From positions 75,622,538 through 75,686,537 of the forward strand of contig NC_088709.1 of assembly GCF_963576615.1 (NCBI RefSeq): 64,000 nucleotides of DNA, written 5' to 3'. Position 1 is the stretch's first letter. Each line of letters begins with the position of its first letter. Origin of the DNA: Watersipora subatra (taxonomy: Eukaryota > Bryozoa > Gymnolaemata > Cheilostomatida > Watersiporidae). This document shows positions 1-11,800 of this stretch, in pieces. A program made the translations under genes and the position numbers. The notes under the pieces were generated by a model that was not told the DNA's origin, searched no databases, and saw only the letters and a program-made list of their open reading frames with translations.

Positions 1-183
1 TCACCTCAAACAACAAACCAATCTCAAGTGATAGAAAAATCTCTATACTTTTTGATAAAAACGTTTTAAACTTTACATTAGAAGCATTTAATTTGAAACA
101 AGCCATTTGTGCTTTTGATTTATATTATAGTTTGTATATGTTCATGTATCTACTAATAAATAAGTAAATACATGGACTTGTGA

Positions 184-266
184 CAGTGCTCTGATAACTT
201 GAACACTCTGATAATTCGAACACTTTTGCTCGGTCCCTTGAAGTTTGAGTTATCCGAGTTTCACTG
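184..266. repeat. Short pogo/Tigger-like inverted-repeat remnant
   Basis: The segment starts CAGTGCTCTGATAACTTGAA and ends with the reverse complement of CAGTGAAACTCGGATAACTC, so imperfect terminal inverted repeats enclose about 83 bp. The CAGTG...GGATAACTC pattern resembles ends of pogo/Tigger non-autonomous elements. A TA duplication is not clear on the left side. The rest of 1-792 shows no other structure I can name. Confidence 0.3.
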
Positions 267-792
267 TATTAAAAAGAAACAATTTTTTTACAAGGAAAAG
301 CACACTTCATCCCTAGTATCACTAACCAAGAAAGAAATAATACACCAACTATTGAGTATTAAAAATGGGAACACTTCTGCTGTCCTTTTAGGGTTGAAGA
401 ACATATTTCTAGCTTGACAAATAACTAGGTAAATGAGTATTCCATAGAAGTATTAATGCCGAGGTCGTTCAGGATTACTTGACAGAGAAATTTAACAGGC
501 CATGCGAGATTGTTTCCCCTATCATAAGATCATTATAAGAATGCGTACTCCGAAAAACTGTGCAAGTTCCTTATACAAATGCCACGCATGACAAAAGCAG
601 TTAATTTTAGTGCAAACACTTGACTGGTTCCTCACAATCATAGAGATGAGTTAAATTAATCAAGAATAAGATTCCAAACAACGTTTTCAAAATGCAGCGA
701 ATCTCCTAAACTTTTTTATTTTGATTATATATCTCTGGAAAATCAACATTGAGACTCACCTGACCAGAGAACTGGTTATGACAAACAAGATT

Positions 793-909
793 CTAAAAAC
801 ACACCAACTGTTTACTTTCGTACCATTCATTTTGACTTGCGCAATGAGCCAACATCAGCAGAAGAAACAGGAAGGTAAATGGTGAGGCGAGAAATGGAGT
901 TGTTTGCAT
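793..909 (-). CDS. Possible first exon of a secreted protein (signal peptide)
   Basis: Reading the minus strand from the ATG at 909, the peptide has a short polar N-terminus, a strong hydrophobic core rich in Leu and Phe (about residues 10-22) and then AHCASQNEWYE, which looks like a signal peptide with a cleavage site near Ala-Ser. A good donor (GTAAAC) lies at 815-810, so the coding exon may end at 816; unspliced, the frame stops at 793. A TATATATA stretch lies about 40-50 bp upstream of the ATG. The rest of the gene would lie beyond the left edge of the window. I do not recognise the family, and no downstream exon is visible, so this could be a chance ORF. Confidence 0.35.
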   Translation of the reverse strand: MQTTPFLASPFTFLFLLLMLAHCASQNEWYESKQLVCF

Positions 910-1215
910 TTTCTTCACCTAGAACTAAAAACAGCAAAAACTGTCGAAAGATATATATATCTTTTACCACCTAAAAAAAGGAGCAAGGTTTTACAAGACA
1001 GGGAATAAATATCAACCCTTATCAACAAAACTAAGAAACACCGGACGCCGTGATCCTTTAAGGAACAGTGATATCATTCCAATGTTTTAATATAATGATC
1101 TTTACATAAGGTTTCAGTGATAGCCTTGCAGCCTTGCGGGGTAATGGTTAGGCAATGTTAAGTCAAATGAAACTGAAGCACTCCAGACATGCAAGGAACA
1201 AATGAATAGTTTAGT

Positions 1216-3700
1216 CTAAGTAAAATAGAATCCCACGACCTCGCACCAGACAAGGAAGGAGGTCATCAAAACTTGAAAAAAAAACTTCAATATTTCTTGT
1301 ACTAAATTGGTTACGAGGCAAACTCTTCCGTCTCTGGAAATTCTAGACAAAAAACTGTAAAAGTAAGACTGACGGTTTGCAGTAACAGTCAGAGAAACTG
1401 ATGAATCAGATGCTCTAGTGTTATAGTCATGGAGGTTTGACTGACCAGCAAAAATGATATCAAAGATCACAGAAAGGGATGAATGAACATGATTAGCTAA
1501 AATTTTTAAAAGGAGATTAATACGGACCACCTTCCTTCTATCCTTTAAAGATACTAGACCCAAAAAATCCCTGGCCTCGGTAAAAACCTCCCTACTCTTA
1601 ATCTCAAAATAGACCATACAGCTTTTCTGTATACCATTTCTAGTTCGTTAATGTGCTTTATCAAATGAGGTTCCCAAACGTCATACTCTAACAAAAGCCT
1701 ACAAATGGTGATATAGGTCATGTATTTCACTTACTTTAGGGATAAATGTAATACTGTCTTCAATAATCCGTATCTCTGACAAGCCCTATATGTAATTTTC
1801 TCTATTTACGTGTCTGGAAATAGACTGTTTGAAATATCAACTCTCAAGTAACAGATTCTCAACAAAGATAATAGGCTCATTCTGCAGAGTATAAATTTAA
1901 TGACTCATTGACAGACCAATGAGTTATTAAATTGATAACATGGCTGTTTTTGGTATTCAAGATTATTATCCATGTGTGAGCACATACTTCAAAACTAATG
2001 AGATCTTGCTGGAAGTTGACCACATTTGATAGATAGCTGACTTTAGCATGAAGTAGAACATCATCAGCAAATAAACTAACTGCAAAATACTTCAAAACAT
2101 CACAGATATCATTAGTGTAGACGAGAAACAGTGAATGGCCCAAAACAGAGCCTTGAGAAATGCCCAGACAGAAGACTGAAGTAATACCATTAATCACCAC
2201 TCTTTGATACCTATTTGTCATGAAAGTTCCAACTCATTTGGTTATAAGCGTATCATTTTCAGTTTTCAAGAATTTCTCGATCAGGAGCTAAAGTTATAAA
2301 ATTCCAACCCAGCAGCGTGCACAGGATGCACTTCACCACCCAATTTCATGTCATTGATTGTTGTTATTAGCAGAGTGGTACATGACAAATTATTCCTAAA
2401 ACTACCTATGCCGTCTTTCATTAATAATTTCTCAAGGGTTTTGCTAATTACTCAAAATAATATGTTCCAGAAGTTTACTAACTATAATTGTAAGAGAAAC
2501 AGGCCTATAATTGCCAATAATGTTTTGATCGCCTGTCATGAAAATCAGCACTACGTTTGCAATCTTCCAATTGGGTGGGAATGTGGTAAAACCATCTAGT
2601 CCAGCTGATTTGCCTGGTTTAAGGGAAGTTATCATCTTGCAGACCCCCTCAGCTGAAACTTTGGACTAAAAAGTTTAGAGTCATACTTTGGAAAGCTAAA
2701 ACTGACCTTAGGAAAAACGCTGAGCAAATGCATTAAAATTCTCGGCTTTAAATTCCTTCACAAAGATATTGTTACCAGTGACTGGTAGCTTGTCATCACC
2801 CCACATTCATTTGACAAAAAAATAGAAAGGCTTAAATTATCCTTTACATAAAGGCCTGTATATGTATTTGTTGTGAGCTATCTCTAATTATCTAAAGTTT
2901 TTTGTTCTCTTTCCTGATAGTTTCATGTTGAGAAAGATGGTCTTTCTATCTTAACTTTTTGTTTATTGTAGCACTTCCTTTGCTTGTTGACTGCTTTTTT
3001 GGCTGTTCTGTTGAACCAACAAGCTTCACTAGCTTTTTTCAAATGCTGTGTGAACCATGGCAATCAACCATTTCCCTAAAATCCTTTTCAAAGATGCTCC
3101 AGACAAAATCACTGTTCCCACGGAGATTATTGGCATTTACCACAGCTTCAAGACTTACTCCATCCAAGATGAATTGCTGCCTCACTATCAAACCTACTAT
3201 AAAGTTGAATGACCTTCTTTCCAGGCAAATCAGGTTTAACTTCCACCTTAACAAAACTACCAGCTCCAACAAAAAATGCTTGCTAAGACTTGGCTCAATA
3301 AGTCTAGACAACCATTTTGCTCCATCTAAATCAAAAAAATCCCACCTACTATTACTCAAAACTAAAATATTTCTCTGTACATAAGTAGGACGTTCGCTCC
3401 ATAGTTCAAAGTTATGTAGTAAGAGGAGATGCCAAATAGAGTGATGTAATGTTTTCACTTTACACTCTTTTTCAATAGAGCCATGGCTAAAATCAATGCT
3501 AGGCAAATAAAAATTGGCAACTATTATCACCGCTGCCGTAGTAAAACTCTCTAAAAAAACCGAACATATCATTGAGAAGATCATTTGAGTTTGATATACG
3601 ACTAAGATGATATAGCCTACAAGCACAAACCCATTTTTTGCGATTAGTATCATTCTTTGGGAAGTGGACCACCATCACTACTACCGTTAAGCGCTAAACG
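1216..3700 (-). mobile_element. Decayed non-LTR retrotransposon (LINE, Jockey/CR1-like)
   Basis: Minus-strand pieces follow the order of a LINE ORF2. Around 3650-3040 is an endonuclease end with a VIIVANFYLPSIDF segment (compare VIIVGDFNLPSIDW) and the linker that follows it. Around 2635-2444 is the RT start (LKPGKSAGLDGF, then NYRPVSLTIIVSKLLEHI). Around 2220-1880 is the RT core (GISQGSVLGHSLFLVYTNDI and SLFADDVLLHA, the FADD catalytic motif). Around 1617-1216 is the C-terminal region with DYNTRAS and a SFLSRISRDGRV block, close to the usual SFFPRTSRDWN. The pieces lie in several frames with stops between them, and the segment between the first two RT motifs is missing, so it is inactive. 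The 3' end is near 1216 and the 5' end is truncated near 3700. Confidence 0.8.
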
Positions 3701-4326
3701 AAACAGTTATAATATTGTTTAACAAACTATGATTTATCACCAACAAGACGCTTCTGACCTCCATCGTGAGAGTTTTTATTAGATTTATTGCCTTATTAGG
3801 TGTGGATATAATGTAACTACTAGGGGTTGTACTATCACGATGAGTTTCAAAGAGAAAAATATTATCAGCTTGGTATGATCAATGATATGAACTTCCCCTT
3901 TGTGGGGGGTTTATATCGTTGGTATGAAAACTATTGAATTGTATGGGTTTAACTTTTAAGAGATTTAACATCAGCTATGACAAATCTCAAGCACGCTGTC
4001 GTTTACTCCAGTAATGGTAGATTGTCTACCATCACTTCTTTATTTTTCCCTATCTTGTACTTTGTGTGGATTTTGTTCTTTTGTCTCCTTCAGCTGCTTT
4101 CTTAATCAAAAACCCTAATTTCTTTCTTTTCGAATCAAATCAAGTAGGGCAATCATGCCCATATTTTCAAGGCACTCACAATATCCCGCATGTTGCCTGA
4201 GTATCAGTGCACAGCTTCTAAGGTCTTTTGCTTTTAGTTTTGCTTCCAAACTGATCAGAGTATGATAAGAATGTAAATAACGTTAAACAATTGAGCCTGA
4301 GAAACGAATATGTATCACATAACGAG

Positions 4327-7077
4327 TAGGGTTGCCAGATGTCCTGTATTTGACAGGATTGTCCTGTTTTTTGGTTTGTATCCTGTATTTGACCCTAACT
4401 GTCCTGTATTTGAGTTTCAGGTGAGCATTATTCTTTATCTGTTACTATTTTCTATAAATACATGTACATGTATTACATATATAACAACCATTGCAGCTGT
4501 ATTGGCTATTGAATCAACTAGAATATTATATAATAACCTTCAATGATTAATAGATATATAATATAGGTATCTATGCATATAACAATAGCCAAACAAACAA
4601 CTGTAATTAGTGAGAATTTCCCTTCTATCTATTGTGGAGTTGGCAATGGAAAGAAGGGAAATTTCTCTCCCCACCCCACTGATTCAGGAAAGTGCCAGCG
4701 AATTATGAAATTTTCAGCCACAGCCCACAATAAATTTGGTAGCATGATCAGTCAGCATGTCTAAGGCAAGTTTTTTGACAGCTGAATATCTTCACTATCT
4801 TCCGCCAAAAAAATCCAAGCGCTTGACAGTATATAGCAAAAAATGGGAAGAGAAATTCATGTGGATAAAACCTGTGAGCAGAGATGATTACAAAGCGCGC
4901 TGCAGTCTTTGCAACAAAGACTTCTCCATCACATCAGGAGGAGCAGCGGACCTTAAACAGCATGAAGAAACCAAGTACCATAAGAGAAGTGTAAGCTCAA
5001 CTAAAGATAATCATCTGTTGTCTACATTTTTTGTATCTACAGAAAGCTCTCAGCAAAGTCAAATAACTACTGCTGAACTTACCAAAGTATTTCACACAGT
5101 AAAACAGCTTGAATTATAATTTATTGGACTGTGATATGAAACTGGATAGTATTATATATTCTGGGAGTGTTGTTGCAAAGCAGATGTCGTGTGGGCGAAC
5201 AAAAGCTGAGGCTATTGTCAAGAATGTATTGGCAACATACAGTGTATGTACAGCTGTGCAAAAACCACGAGATGGGTTGCTACCATTTAGTATTGCGAGA
5301 TGCTAGTAACAAAAGGAACCAAAAAATGTTTCCAGTGATGCTGAGATTCTATACACCGCATAGATGACATTCAATTTGTTTTATTGGATTTCTATGAAGA
5401 CCTTAAAGACTCTATAAGCATAGCTACTAAAGCTAATCGGAAATCGCTAGCTAATTCCAACATTGATATGTCAAAGGCTACAGAATATAGTGCTGTCAAT
5501 GCATCTGTGAACTATGGAGTGCACCATTCTGTTTACCAACATCTGACGGTAGAACAACCAAACTTACTAAAAGCTAACTGTTGTGCTCATTTCGTGCACA
5601 ATTGCTTAAAGAATGCTGCTTCCAAATTGGGTGTGGAGTTAATAGCAATACGGGTCTTCAATCGTTTTACTTCTTCAGCAGGCTGAAGACAGCAGCTCGA
5701 GAAGTTGAATTTAATGAATTTATTGATATAGAGTGGTGTGAGCTACTAAGACATGTGCCCACAAGATGGCTGTCATTAAAACCTGCGGTTGAGAGATTAC
5801 TGAAAGTTTTACCAGCAGTGAAAAGTTATTTTATCTCACTCGGGGATGATGGCCCAACTGCTGTTAAACAGTTACTGAAACTCACAATGGACATGACTGA
5901 CAATCTTCAAGCAAAGGAATGCATTGTGGAACTCTATCTGAGCTTCATGTCAACTATTACCATTGTATTTGAGAAGGCTGTTCTGCAACTCGAGAAGGAC
6001 AATGGTACAATAATGGAGCTTTATGGCATTATGAATGGACTGAGAGGCTCCTTGAAAAACAGAGTGGCAAAGTAATTCTTTGGTAGCACAGTGAGAACAA
6101 TATTGAGTAGATTTAGCACCAATGAACACCGGATAATCACCACAGATCTTATTGGACTCCTAGGCAATGGTGTGTATGTATAATGCTGCATACTATGATA
6201 AATGATTACTTCCAAAAATAACAGCCATTTTATTTGACACATTTTGGATCAGTTGCAGTTAGAAAAGGCGTAATGGGTCACATACATGCATACAGCATAC
6301 AATACAAATAATGCAGATTACAAAATTGTTCGTGTTTTTTAGCTATTGCCTACCTAGAGAAATGGTTTGACTTCACAGAGGACTCTTATTCGTACAAAGC
6401 AACTCAGTTCGCACTGATAGAAGGCATCCCTGGCTACCAATACATGCTTTGACTTAAAAATGATTTCAATCTAAGCCACCCGGATGAGGATGTATTGTAT
6501 GAGGAGCATAGCGGTATCAGAAGAATTTTCTGGGATAACGTCGTCCTTAAGCTCCCCAGCTGAGAAGTGGAGTGACATCTTGAATAGCCCACCACTATTT
6601 CCGGAAACAACTAAGCTTGTATCATGTATACTCTCCATACCAACCAGCAATGAGCGTGCGTATTTTCACTCATGACAGCCAAATGGACAAAAGAAAGAAA
6701 TAGAGCATCAACTTTACTTATAAAATCAGAGCTGCAAGTGGCATGCAATATAAAAAGAGACTGCAAAGCATTTAATGCTGCTGTACTAAAAGATGATGCA
6801 TTGCTAAAGAAGTGTAGACAATCAACAAAACATTGTGAGTAAGACTGAAAAGAAGAAGAGACAATGCATACTAAGTAGGGTTTAATATACACTACTGCAC
6901 AGCATTATATGCATGTATATCATTATTATATTAGTATATATATATATCATGTCATCATATCATGCATTTACCATTTACTTATATAAAAGACACTATACGC
7001 TATACACTTTCAAATACAGAACCCACTACCCGCCACCATATGTCCTGTATTTTTTGTTCATCCATCTGGCAACCATA
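4327..7077 (+). mobile_element. hAT-superfamily DNA transposon, full length with TSDs
   Basis: The element starts TAGGGTTGCCAGATG and ends with a segment whose reverse complement is TATGGTTGCCAGATG, giving 15-bp terminal inverted repeats with one mismatch. It is flanked on both sides by the same 8-bp sequence ATAACGAG (4319-4326 and 7078-7085), the hallmark target duplication of hAT elements. Just inside the left end the core TGTCCTGTATTTG recurs several times between 4340 and 4415, and once near the right end at about 7040; such subterminal repeats are typical transposase-binding sites. The length is 2751 bp. The internal transposase gene is broken. Confidence 0.93.
4757..6675 (+). pseudogene. 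hAT transposase pseudogene (BED zinc finger + hATC)
   Basis: The 5' part (4757-5119) encodes a BED-type zinc finger with CSLCNKDF...LKQHEETKYHKR, i.e. the C-x2-C...H-x4-H signature. A middle part (5384-6075, in two frames) carries the RNase-H-like region: CCAHFVHNCLKNAASKLGVE, then HVPTRWLSLKPAVERLLKV, resembling the CxxH insertion and the TRW block of hAT proteins. The 3' part (6484-6675) ends with LFPETTKLVSCILSIPTSNE, which matches the hAT C-terminal dimerisation motif (SxPxSNERxFS). At least three frame changes plus stops separate the parts, so it is not functional. The intact TIRs and TSDs suggest a fairly recent insertion that has since decayed. Confidence 0.85.
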
Positions 7078-7085
7078 ATAACGAG

Positions 7086-7450
7086 GGGTACAGCTTATTT
7101 ATAAAATCTAAATGTTCGTCCAAAATGTGTGCGTGTCTCAACGGTATGCTTGCATTTCGTACAAAAGTGGGTGCGCTAAAACTAATTTTTAGCTTCGTTG
7201 GATCGCAAGTAGGTTTATTCGATATTGAAACCTAGTAGTACAGTACCATAAAACGGAATCCCGTCACACGATTTCATCGATTTAGTGTCGAGGCTATATT
7301 TAGCCAGCATCGAGTAGTACCACATACGCACCGCGAATAGCCGAAAGTGAAAAATCCCAATAGCCATTGAGTGCTAATGCCCATTTTCTCTTCTGAGCAT
7401 TATTCAGACCATCCGTCAATATTGCATACATTTTAGCAATGCAGGTTACA
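7086..7450. other. Unassigned spacer
   Basis: Between the hAT transposon and the next element I see no coding exon, repeat array or inverted-repeat structure. Confidence 0.5.
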
Positions 7451-7458
7451 AATGAACC

Positions 7459-8354
7459 CCCCAGGGCTGATACTCTGAAAGAAACACCCACCTGGATACT
7501 GTACCCCCAATCGCCTGGTTGCAATTTGGATATCGCACCCCCAATCACATGGTTGGTCAATTTGAAATACACCCCCTAAATGCTAGAAGTTCCATAGAGG
7601 GCGCCCAGGTTCCACGCCCTGCTAAACATCCAATATGATTCATGCATAAATAAATACGGTAAAGCAGAAAAAACCTAAAAAACAAAACTCCCAATTTAAT
7701 TTAAATACCTTTTTATTTAGGATTTTTCGTTTGTTTAGTATTGCAAAAACGATCGTTTTTTCTTATGCAAATGGCTTGTTTTTGGTTGTGAACAGAGACC
7801 AATACATTGTAGGTAGTTTACTATTCGTAAAAAAATTAAACAAAAAAGGCAATTCGCTAACCATAAATCAATTTATAAAAACCGATCGTGTCACTACATA
7901 ATACATGTAATTACTCTGCCCACTAGCGTCGGTATTGCAAAACGACAAAATGTCGCTAAGCCTGCGAAAGGGTTAATAAAACTGATTCCAGACATCAACC
8001 ATCAGATCATTTTCATTCACAAAGGAAAACAATGAAAGAAATACGTCATTCGTTCTGAGTATATTGCTAAAGGGTTGCTCAGATGGTGCAGTGTCGAGTG
8101 TCTCTTTTCCCTTCCTTTCCCGTCAGCAAGCATGCAGATTTTAATGCAATCTGCATTAAAATGAAGGCTGCAATTTCTCGGTATTAGTTTAGCTGAATAA
8201 AACCTTAAGAGCATGGCCCTTTCACTGACTTGGCTGTGGAAAATCCCCTAAAGTAGCAAATTCACCGACAGTGCCCCATGGTCTGAAAACCACCATAAAA
8301 CGTGATATCGGGCCGAACCTAATCGGTCTTTTAGGAGGGAGTATCAGCCCTGGG
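7459..8354. mobile_element. hAT-like non-autonomous element with 8-bp TSD
   Basis: The left end CCCCAGGGCTGATACTC and the right end GAGTATCAGCCCTGGG are inverted copies. The 8-bp sequence AATGAACC flanks both sides (7451-7458 and 8355-8362). No transposase coding is visible inside. The 8-bp duplication fits the hAT superfamily. Confidence 0.75.
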
Positions 8355-8653
8355 AATGAACCGAACAACCAAAATATTGGTTGGTTCTACGTTTAGCAGC
8401 TAGGTACCCAATTTTCATGTTTGACTAGACCTCTACCCTCCAATGATATGCACAACACAACCAAATGTTTAGCTTTGTGCAGCATATACTAGTTGTCAAG
8501 GGTGTTTTAGATTTGCTAGCCCAGCATACAATTAAAAAACCAAATCTGCAGACCTTCACCAGGACAAAATAAACAAGATGCATAACAATTACATCACTTA
8601 TATTTACTAAAATATAAACTCAAATACAAGTATTGCATTTAACAAACAGGTCA

Positions 8654-8659
8654 TTTAAT
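8654..8659 (-). promoter_or_regulatory. Candidate poly(A) signal of the nucleolin-like gene
   Basis: On the minus strand ATTAAA occurs here and again at 8674-8679, about 180-200 nt after the stop codon. No AATAAA was noticed in this interval. These are the best candidates for 3'-end formation, on position only. Confidence 0.3.
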
Positions 8660-8851
8660 GCACAAACAGGTCATTTAATGCACAAACAATTCATTTTAAA
8701 CAACAGCAAGTTTTGAAGATGTTATACATTATAACAAATCAATTGTGTGCACATGAGATATGGAGGAGAATGAGAAAGAGGAATGGATGTGATAGTTATA
8801 TATACATAGATGAGTCAGTAAAAGTATATACACAGTCAGTCCGATGATTAT

Positions 8852-11800
8852 TTACGCAGAGCAGTTGGTGGAGATGTGCCCTTCACCCTGACACTTTCGG
8901 CAGATGACAGGCTTGGGACATTCTCGAGCAAAATGGCCATCCTTTCCGCAATTCCTACAACCACTACTAGCTCCACCGCCACCACGTGGACTACCTCCCC
9001 GCCCTCCTCGACCACCACCACCTCTTCCTCCTCGACCGCCACCACCTCTTCCTCCTCCAAAACCTGTGAGAAAAGAGATGTAATATTAATTATCTCTCTA
9101 AATAAGGCCAAGTAAATAAAAATACTCAGAAGCCACAATGAAAACAAAATATTGCACCTCCTGTATGACCAGTGTCCAAAAAACAAATTTGGCAAAAAAT
9201 CTTGAGCGGATAACTACAGCATTGCAACAAAACGATAATAAAACGATATCCTGTCTCTAAGCTCTGCACACTAACTGATAAAAACACAAGAGTAGCAAAC
9301 ATGTGTATTTAAGGAACTTGGGGTGCTCAGTACACAATATTGTAGGAAGTGCAATAAAAGCCGCATGTTCAAGGGTTTATTTGATGTATAAAAGCCAGAC
9401 TTCATGAATGTTAAGCAAGATCAAACAACAAACCTCCTCTGCCACCACCACCTCTGCCGCCGAAACCACCACCTCTGCCGCCGAAGCCACCACCTCTACC
9501 ACCACGAGGACCATTGTTGTCCCTCTTTGGTTTGGCCATCTCAACATTGTATGCATTCCCCTCGATAGAGACTGGTCCATTCTTCACGCATTCAGCAGCT
9601 TCATTGTCCGAGCCAAATGTCAAGAACGCTATCCTGAAAAACCAGCGTGTCAGCTCTTGGACACATTATCTATATTGATAACTGCGGTAGATATATTTTG
9701 TCAACCTTTAAATCCGTTGCCAACACCAAGTTACCTGCTTTGGTTGCATGCATAGCTACCAATCTGGGTTCTAAACAAAACCCTGACACCAATTCCACTA
9801 ATTTGATTTTGACTGGCACACATTTCGAGGTTAATTTTTCAAATCCATATGATAAACTCGGCAACAAAGAAATTTTACTCTTCATGCCGTACGCTGAGTT
9901 ACTATTAGAATCGGCACAAACTCAGTCATGAGTACGCTTTATATTTCATCATCAGTAAATGGAGATGACAAATCAAATGACTTTCTATTGCCCGTTATCT
10001 ACCAATGGCACTAAAACCAAACGTTCGAACTGGACACAAACAGTAGCTGATCAATAAACAAAAGACCTGCGCAATAAACTCACTTCTTATTCTGTAGACA
10101 AAAGACATCATTTGCTCCAGTTGCCTCCTTGATATCTTCAGCTGACAGATCACAGTCAAACATAGCAACTCGCTTACCCTGGTCCCTCCCGGCAGCTAAA
10201 ATTTATTATAAACACAGTTCAGAGGCAGTCAGGATCGACGATATACTAAACCCAAAGATTCTACAGACAGACAAGTAAAGGGTAAACTGAGAACATTTTA
10301 AAATTACCTCTATTCAACACAAGGTCGAAACAAGACATGCATATGCCATTACTGTTAACTATCGAGTGGTAATTATAAAATTAGACCTATAAAGGCGTGG
10401 TCACACGAGCACCGAACTGACGTAGGATCGGTTCGGAGGCTGGTTCGGTTCGTGGCACATGTCACACGGCATCCGAAGTCGCTTCGCTTCCTAGATACCA
10501 TACGTATAGAGACAGGACACGTTTCATTAGTAGTTATTATGTATTTGAGTTAAATATTTCTATTGTAAACAAAAAACTTTGAGGAACAATTATAAATTAT
10601 AATTACACAGCAGATTTATCAGAAGATCGTTCAGCTGCTCAAAATAAATCACTTGATACAAAGATTTTGCTAACCCTTCCCATCAACATAATTATAATTT
10701 TTATCAACATATGAATTTTTTTCTATGCTGAGTACATAACAAACAAAAACAGTCTTTATCATAGTACTGTGGTTTTACATAAATAAATCAGTCAACGATA
10801 CTTCATCAGGATGAATATGACACATTACTTATATTCTACACGAAAGAAAATCACAACCATCCCCTTACATTTATGCAAAACTTAAGAGCAACATCTTACA
10901 TTTATGCAACCCAATCACAAGTCCGGGTGAACCTTGTCGTAAATTGCTTATGTTGTTTATTTAACGAAATAAAAGTATCGTCCTATTTCTTTTTTAACTT
11001 TACTCACACGCACGTAATGAGAAATGTGACGCGTGCTCACTAGAATTCTAGAATGTTAACCAGCCAATAAGAGCAAGGGTTCGACACGAAATTTCGAGCA
11101 GTACCGAAATAGTTCGTTTCGGCTAGAAATGTCTTCGGCCGAACTTTTTACAGCTGAGAGCGACGTCGTTTTGCGTCATTTAGTTCGGCGCTCGTGTGAC
11201 CACGCCTTTAGCTTGCACATCTATCTAGTCCAATTCTACGAGGAACTGGCAACGCGCCAGGCTAATGGCAGGCAACTACATTACCTGCAACTGCTTTATA
11301 AGTTGTTTTTAATACCTGTGCAACACAGCTCATTTACCTAGTGAGGCCAGCTGATAATCGCTACGCAATGTCGTAATGCATTAAACTTATGTAATGAATA
11401 TCTTTATCCACCAACTAAGCATGGTCATCAATAATGATCACCATGCTTAGTTGACCTCCGACATAGTCTAACTGAGTTCACATAGGTTCCAAGATAGATT
11501 AACACACACTTATATAAACAAAACAGCAGCTGTTTTCCAAAAATGTCCACGTATTTTCAAACCTTTAAAATGCTAACAAACTTTTACACAATAACATGCA
11601 GATGCCAATCTGTAATGTCACCAGTTTATGTTAATGCAATAAATATTTGTACTGACAGTTGTGGTCTTTAGAAAACCCTGTTGTTAAAACATTCAATATA
11701 CAATCTACCCAAAATTTTACAACAATATGTATATGGAAGAAAAACCAACCATGTGAAAATCCGAATTCGTCTTCACAAATGAGGGCAATCCATTATTCAT

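Noticed and set aside
9377-9580. Alternative minus-strand frame through exon 9
   Set aside because: It is out of frame with RRM2 and lacks the RGG sequence.
8876-9755. Plus-strand Thr/Ser-rich ORFs
   Set aside because: They are the antisense reading of the RGG/GGF-coding exons 9 and 10; no start context or splice support.
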